From Bacillota bacterium (GTDB lineage: Bacteria > Bacillota_A > Clostridia > Lachnospirales > Lachnospiraceae), in NCBI GenBank assembly GCA_023443925.1, contig JAEZSL010000186.1, positions 1 to 18,276 of the forward strand: a DNA stretch of 18,276 nt. Direction: 5' to 3'. Positions 14,167 through 18,276 of the stretch are shown here, piece after piece. Within the stretch, counting starts at the first letter, position 1. Each line of letters begins with the position of its first letter. The notes beneath the pieces are model-generated. The model did no database searches and was not told the origin of the DNA. It saw nothing but the letters and a program-made list of their open reading frames with translations. The position numbers and the translations under genes are program-made.

Positions 14167-15513
14167 ATGGTAAAAGGCAAAACTATGTTCAGACGGGGAG
14201 CAGCGCTGCTTCTTATTTCTGTATTGGTACTTAGCATTACCGGATGTGCCAAAAGTAAGGAAACAAATAGTGGTGAAATTACAGGCAACACAGGCAACAC
14301 TTCCGCTGCGGAAGAAAAAAGCCAGAAAATACGAATCGCATGGTGGGGAAATCAGGTTCGTAATGATACAACCTTAGCAGCTTTGGATGCCTATACGGCG
14401 GAACATCCCAATGTAACATTTGAAACCGAGTTCTCAGACTGGAGCGGATACTGGGATAAGATGGCAACCCAGGCAGCTTCTGATAATCTGCCGGATATCA
14501 TTCAGCAGGATTATGCTTATGTAACACAGTACCAGGAAAAGAACCAGCTTAGCAACCTGGACTCCTATGTAAGTTCCGGTGCATTAAATATAGCTGACGT
14601 CAATGAAAGTGTACTGGCAGCCGGTAAAATGAACAATTCTTTATATGCTGTGGTTGCGGGAGTAAATGCAGTATGTACGGTTTATAATACGGACATGCTG
14701 AAAAAAGCAGGTCTCACTGTCTCATTGCACCCTACATACAGTGAAATCAAAGGGCTTGCACCGCAGATGAAAGAAAAACTGGGTGTATCCACAGAAATGC
14801 CCGGCGGTGAATGGGCCATCCAGATGATGTCAAGGGATAAGGGAGAAGTATTGTTTGACAGTAAAAACAGTAAACTTGGTCTCAGTGAGGCAACCGCCCT
14901 TCAATATTTTAAAGATATTGAAGAAGCAATCAACAGTGACTGGGGACTTACCATTGATGTAATACAGGAAGCTTCTACCGCCGGTGTGGAAGGAAGCCCT
15001 ATGTCAACCGGAAAGACCTGGATTTCATACCCGGCATCAAATCAGATTGCTGCAATCCGAAATGCAAATAAAGATAATATCGATATGGTTATGTATCCTA
15101 AAATCGATGATGCCACCAATGAAAGTATGTACTTAAGACCGTCCATGTTCTGGAGTGTAGCTGAATCTTCAAAGAATAAGGATACGGCAGTGGATGTAAT
15201 TAATTATTTTACCAACTCTGAGAAAGCCCAGGATAATTTAAAAGCGGAACGCGGTGTGCCCATTTCTTCAAAAATGGCAAAATATATGGAACCTTCTCTG
15301 AATGAAATCCAGAAGCAGCAGTTTGATTATGTTGCAAAGGTAACAGAAATTGCAACTCCTATTGATCCTTCTTATCCTGCCGGTTCCAATGAAGTAATTA
15401 CTCTTCTTGGTGAACTGACCGATGCGGTACGTTACCATGAGTCCACTCCGGAGGAGGCCGCAGCCAGATTCCTAAAAGAAGGCAATGAAATTCTCGCAAA
15501 AAAGGGACAGTAG
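14167..15513 (+). CDS. Extracellular solute-binding lipoprotein, CUT1 sugar ABC transporter
   Basis: Family 1 substrate-binding protein, 448 aa, that captures a sugar or oligosaccharide outside the membrane and hands it to the permeases encoded downstream. The N-terminus is a lipoprotein signal: basic FRRG, hydrophobic stretch, lipobox ITGC with lipidated Cys27, then a Ser/Thr/Gly/Asn-rich tether. The mature part starts with IRIAWWGNQVRNDTTLAALD and carries the EFSDWSGYWDKMATQAAS segment typical of this family, ending with a helical FLKEGNEILAKKGQ. GAGGAGGA 6 nt before ATG fixes the start. First gene of the operon, divergent from the kinase. The substrate cannot be read from sequence; aromatic residues (WWGN, DWSGYW) fit sugar stacking. 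Confidence 0.93.
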   Translation: MVKGKTMFRRGAALLLISVLVLSITGCAKSKETNSGEITGNTGNTSAAEEKSQKIRIAWWGNQVRNDTTLAALDAYTAEHPNVTFETEFSDWSGYWDKMATQAASDNLPDIIQQDYAYVTQYQEKNQLSNLDSYVSSGALNIADVNESVLAAGKMNNSLYAVVAGVNAVCTVYNTDMLKKAGLTVSLHPTYSEIKGLAPQMKEKLGVSTEMPGGEWAIQMMSRDKGEVLFDSKNSKLGLSEATALQYFKDIEEAINSDWGLTIDVIQEASTAGVEGSPMSTGKTWISYPASNQIAAIRNANKDNIDMVMYPKIDDATNESMYLRPSMFWSVAESSKNKDTAVDVINYFTNSEKAQDNLKAERGVPISSKMAKYMEPSLNEIQKQQFDYVAKVTEIATPIDPSYPAGSNEVITLLGELTDAVRYHESTPEEAAARFLKEGNEILAKKGQ

Positions 15514-15549
15514 GTTTCTTAATGGAAAGCAATTAAAATAGTCAGTTAA

Positions 15550-15636
15550 AATATACCATACAATTGATGCCGTTTCTGGGGCGGATCCTCCCAAAACCCG
15601 CTTCCGTAAAACCTTTCATTAATTGTATGGTATATT
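15550..15636. repeat. 87-bp palindromic element inside the transporter operon
   Basis: A perfect 16-bp inverted repeat (15550-15565 with 15621-15636) continues inward through a G-U and three more pairs to 20 bp. The interior holds a small UGGGG/UCCCA hairpin (15577-15581 with 15589-15593). No U tract follows, so it is not a standard terminator. TTAA stands at both outer edges (15546-15549 and 15635-15638), which could be a target duplication of a tiny MITE-like element. Alternatively it protects the binding-protein mRNA end. Confidence 0.65.
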
Positions 15637-15656
15637 AATGAAAACAGTAACAGCTG

Positions 15657-15700
15657 GTACAAGTAATATATAGGTGCCAGTCATTCTCTATAACTTGTAC
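15657..15700 (+). promoter_or_regulatory. Second hairpin before the first permease gene
   Basis: GTACAAGT (15657-15664) pairs with ACTTGTAC (15693-15700), continued by TATAG/CTATA inside a 4-nt bulge. The left arm can instead take part in CTGG/CCAG (15654-15657 with 15677-15680), so the two folds exclude each other. It ends 21 nt before the permease ribosome site. Confidence 0.4.
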
Positions 15701-15740
15701 GATTTACATTAAAATTCTAGAGAGGAGGGATTCCGATAAA

Positions 15741-16646
15741 ATGAAAAAGCGTATTTTTACCTTTTTGCAAAAAGAGCAGGTATCGGGGTATGTTTTTATT
15801 CTGCCGTTTATTATTGGTTTGTTTGCATTTACCCTGATTCCCATTCTTGCCTCATTTGCACTTTCCCTAACGGATTATGACATACTTTCAAAGCCGAAAT
15901 TTGCCGGATTGGATAATTATATCCGAATGCTTACCAAGGACCCGCTGTTCTGGAAAAGCTTTGGTGTTACGTTCTTCTATGCCATTGTTTCCGTTCCGCT
16001 AAAGCTGATCATGGCTTTAATGGTTGCCCTCTTTTTTCAGAGGACCAGCAAAGCGACTTCCGTTTACCGGGCGGTTTATTATCTGCCTTCCATTATGGGG
16101 GGAAGCGTGGCCGTTGCGGTATTGTGGAGACGTATGTTTGCTTCCGACGGTGTAATAAACAGTGTGCTGAATATGATCGGAATTCACAGCAATATCGGCT
16201 GGCTCAGCGGTACCGGTACCGCCATCTGGACACTGATCATACTGTCCGTATGGCAGTTTGGTTCCTCCATGCTGGTGTTTTTAGCCGGATTAAAACAGAT
16301 TCCAATAACCCTTTATGAAGCCGCCAGGGTGGACGGATGCACTAAATTAAAGCAGTTTTTTAAAATTACTCTCCCTATGCTTAGTCCCGTTATCTTTTTT
16401 AACCTGGTACAGCAGACCATCAATGGGTTTATGGCATTTACCCAGAGTTATGTTATTACAGGGGGAAAACCGTTAAATTCCACTTTATTTTATACCGTTT
16501 ATATGTATCAGCGGTCCTTTCAGTATTCGGAAATGGGCTACGGTTCTGCCATGGCATGGTTTATGCTTGTCGTTGTAGCACTGCTGACGATATTGATTTT
16601 CCGGTCCTCCACCAATTGGGTATACCGTGCTTCAGATGAAGAATAG
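15741..16646 (+). CDS. ABC transporter permease, MalF/LplB type
   Basis: First membrane subunit of the CUT1 importer, 301 aa, about six transmembrane helices (first near residues 15-40, LPFIIGLFAFTLIPILASF). The cytoplasmic EAA loop EAARVDGCTKLKQFFKITLP begins at residue 193 and is where the ATPase docks. The TDYD and GLDNYIRM segments are typical of sugar permeases of this branch. GAGGAGGG about 11 nt before the ATG is rather distant but strong. It lies 227 nt after the binding-protein gene, with two RNA hairpins between, suggesting lower expression than the lipoprotein. Confidence 0.94.
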   Translation: MKKRIFTFLQKEQVSGYVFILPFIIGLFAFTLIPILASFALSLTDYDILSKPKFAGLDNYIRMLTKDPLFWKSFGVTFFYAIVSVPLKLIMALMVALFFQRTSKATSVYRAVYYLPSIMGGSVAVAVLWRRMFASDGVINSVLNMIGIHSNIGWLSGTGTAIWTLIILSVWQFGSSMLVFLAGLKQIPITLYEAARVDGCTKLKQFFKITLPMLSPVIFFNLVQQTINGFMAFTQSYVITGGKPLNSTLFYTVYMYQRSFQYSEMGYGSAMAWFMLVVVALLTILIFRSSTNWVYRASDEE

Positions 16647-16739
16647 ACCTATTTGGACAGTGCCAAAGTTTGTCTGGGGTATGTGTGGAGAATAGTGAAT
16701 TAAGGAGTGCGAGTGATAGTCGCATCCATGGAGGTTCGT

Positions 16740-17582
16740 ATGAGAAAAACACAAAAAATAAATAACATAATTTTTCATGTACTGGCAGTCGCCCTGGGAT
16801 TTGCCATGATCTATCCCCTGTTATGGATGATAATGAGTTCCTTTAAGCCCAGTAATGAGATCTTTGCCAATGCCGGTTCTTTAATGCCCAAAGAGTTTTT
16901 CCCGAGTAATTATCCCACCGGATGGAAAGGGTTTGGCGGTATCAGCTTTTCTGTCTTTTTTAAAAACTCCTTTATTATAGCGGGTTTATCTACGGTAGGT
17001 TCTGTATTTTCCTCCGCCTGTATTGCCTTTGGACTTTCCAGGCTGCGGTTTAAAGGCAGAAAAATCTGGTTTGTTATGATGTTACTTACCATGATGCTGC
17101 CCTTTCAGATTATTATGATTCCGCAATACATAATTTTTAACAAGGCAGGCTGGATTGGTACCATTTTGCCGCTGGTTGCTCCTGCTTATTTCGGAGGAGG
17201 TTTCTTTATCTTTCTGATTATGCAGTTTATATACGGAATACCAAAGGATCTGGATGAAGCGGCTAAAATTGACGGCTGCTCCTTCTACGGAATATTTGGC
17301 AGGGTAATTCTTCCCCTGATCGTACCGGCTCTGATTACTTGCGGGATTTTTGCTTTTATGTGGAAGTGGGACGATTTTTTAGCTTCCCTGCTGTATCTTA
17401 ATAATCCCAGTAATTACACAGTATCCCTGGCCCTTAAAATGTTCTCCGATCCTTCCACTCAGTCTGACTGGGGAGCCATGTTTGCCATGGCAACGTTGTC
17501 CATCCTTCCAATTATGTTAATTTTTATCTTTTGCCAGAAGTATCTGGTGGAAGGTATCAGTACGGAAGGGCTAAAGGGATAG
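16740..17582 (+). CDS. ABC transporter permease, MalG/LplC type
   Basis: Second membrane subunit, 280 aa, about six helices (LAVALGFAMIYPLLWMIMSS first) and EAA loop EAAKIDGCSFYGIFGRVILP from residue 173. It pairs with the preceding permease to form the channel. The ATG at 16740 is chosen because GGAGG ends 5 nt before it; a GTG at 16713 with AAGGAG 5 nt upstream would add 9 residues and is the main alternative. A TGCGA/TCGCA hairpin (16708-16724) lies over the GTG. No ATP-binding subunit follows, so the importer should use a shared ATPase encoded elsewhere (known for CUT1 systems in Firmicutes). Confidence 0.94.
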   Translation: MRKTQKINNIIFHVLAVALGFAMIYPLLWMIMSSFKPSNEIFANAGSLMPKEFFPSNYPTGWKGFGGISFSVFFKNSFIIAGLSTVGSVFSSACIAFGLSRLRFKGRKIWFVMMLLTMMLPFQIIMIPQYIIFNKAGWIGTILPLVAPAYFGGGFFIFLIMQFIYGIPKDLDEAAKIDGCSFYGIFGRVILPLIVPALITCGIFAFMWKWDDFLASLLYLNNPSNYTVSLALKMFSDPSTQSDWGAMFAMATLSILPIMLIFIFCQKYLVEGISTEGLKG

Positions 17583-17698
17583 CAGTGTTTAGGACAAAAG
17601 ATAATTTTCGAGTTCTATTGAGACGTTACCGCGGGACTGTTGGGGATAAGCAGCTGCATAAGAACGAATTAATAGATAAAGATGGTTATTGCTTAGAT

Positions 17699-17754
17699 AA
17701 ATATAAGCAAGAGAAATATAAGCAAGAGAATAAAAAGCAAGAGAATAAACAGCC
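17699..17754. repeat. 15-bp tandem repeat, three and a half copies
   Basis: Units at 17699-17713, 17714-17728 (identical, aaatataagcaagag) and 17729-17743 (two differences), then a partial fourth copy running into the terminator. The surrounding 17583-17698 shows no gene or signal that I can support. An overlapping plus frame reads KYKQE repeats but lacks a ribosome site and is taken as non-coding. Confidence 0.75.
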
Positions 17755-17803
17755 TCCCTCTGTTCACATGCGGTATGTGACAGTGGGAGGCTGCTTTCTC
17801 TTT
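17750..17803 (+). terminator. Terminator of the ABC transporter operon
   Basis: Long stem: 9 bp (17750-17758 with 17785-17793), one mismatch, then CTGT/ACAG, a one-base bulge and CACAT/ATGTG around a small loop. The right arm is followed by CTTTCTCTTTA. It lies 168 nt after the last permease stop. Confidence 0.8.
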
Positions 17804-17932
17804 ACCATAGTGCAGATATGGTTTCCTTCTTTTTGGAGAATCATAATCTGAACCTATATTTAAATTTTTAAAAAACCGAAAACGAATATTTTTAATTTGA
17901 CCTTTTATAGAACCGCAAACCAAGCATTTAAC

Positions 17933-18276
17933 TTAACCTTCTAATAATACCAGGCTGCCCTCGCTTAAAGATTTTTTAACCTGAATTACATTCTGGTTGC
18001 TGCTGCCTTTCCAGTGAAGCTGGTTATCTAAAAGCTCAAGGCGGAATTTGCCGTCTACCAGGACATCAACATAGGGGATAAAATCCAGGTTATTAATATC
18101 CGCCCAGGAAAAGCCGGTATAAAGCCAGATGCTTTTCTTAGGAAAAGCGGTATGTATTTCTTTAATTAAGGAACCGATATCGGCCCGGTTGGCCGGATGG
18201 AGGGGGTCTCCCCCGCTCAGGGTGATTCCTTCTATGTAATCTTTTCTTAGTTCCAAAAAGATTTCTTCCTTGGCGG
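17933..18276 (-). CDS. nrdG: Anaerobic ribonucleotide reductase activating protein (partial, 5' end outside window)
   Basis: C-terminal 114 codons or so of the radical-SAM enzyme that installs the glycyl radical on NrdD, enabling deoxynucleotide synthesis without oxygen. Visible: TLSGGDPLHPANR (SAM-contact GGDPL motif), WLYTGFSW, DVLVDGKF and the hallmark ending WKGSSNQNVIQVKKSL. The frame runs open past the right edge, so the real start and the CxxxCxxC iron-sulfur motif lie beyond 18276; a TTG at 18256 is internal. Stop TAA at 17933-17935. nrdD would be expected upstream on the same strand. No clear terminator seen between 17804 and 17932. Confidence 0.93.
   Translation of the reverse strand, partial: AKEEIFLELRKDYIEGITLSGGDPLHPANRADIGSLIKEIHTAFPKKSIWLYTGFSWADINNLDFIPYVDVLVDGKFRLELLDNQLHWKGSSNQNVIQVKKSLSEGSLVLLEG

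Noticed and set aside
17531..17851. 106-codon plus-strand frame containing KYKQE repeats
   Set aside because: Begins inside the permease gene in another frame, has no ribosome site, and its repeats are a consequence of the 15-bp DNA repeat running through the terminator.

Overview
The window looks like a chromosomal segment of an endospore-forming, anaerobic, low-GC Firmicute, most likely a Lachnospiraceae or Clostridium-cluster-XIVa type. This rests on strong GGAGG ribosome binding sites, short-stem U-tailed terminators, a cotJABC spore-coat operon, an anaerobic ribonucleotide reductase activase (nrdG), a PPi-type phosphofructokinase, and a YesMN/AraC-regulated CUT1 sugar ABC transporter. 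It is an assignment from gene content; no 16S or phylogenetic marker was compared.

Layout. 16-1998 is metG (methionyl-tRNA synthetase), closed by a clean terminator. Directly after it, 2116-2598 is an eroded C-terminal scrap of a GH2 beta-galactosidase, split over three reading frames and easily missed because no open frame covers it. Next is an intact cytoplasmic GH29 alpha-L-fucosidase (2656-4071). It converges on the cotJABC operon (minus strand, 4277-5388) across a shared bidirectional terminator. 5671-6832 holds a two-gene plus-strand unit: an XRE repressor with four membrane helices and a CDP-alcohol phosphatidyltransferase. tatD (7010-7780, own promoter) and rsmA/ksgA (7823-8695) follow and end in a strong terminator. 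pfp (9051 or 9048-10280) stands alone behind a promoter and a leader of about 210 nt.

The last third is a carbohydrate-uptake locus. yesN-like response regulator and yesM-like sensor kinase genes run on the minus strand (10648-13971). Divergent from them are a substrate-binding lipoprotein (14167-15513) and two permeases (15741-17582). No ATPase or glycosidase is linked, so the transporter presumably borrows a shared MsmK/MsmX-type ATPase. The 3' part of nrdG enters from the right edge on the minus strand.

How it fits together: metG, tatD and ksgA are neighbours in many Firmicutes. Here metG and tatD are separated by about 5 kb containing glycan-degradation genes (one dead, one intact), the spore-coat operon and the membrane-regulator/lipid-enzyme pair, so this gap looks like an insertion hot spot. 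The sugar-sensing kinase and regulator most likely control the divergent transporter; an inverted repeat overlaps the -10 of the transporter promoter. I did not find a convincing unknown defence, mobile or CRISPR system. The most unusual items are the GH2 remnant, the XRE-membrane/phosphatidyltransferase pair, an 87-bp near-perfect palindromic element inside the transporter operon, and A-rich tandem repeats placed just before two terminators.
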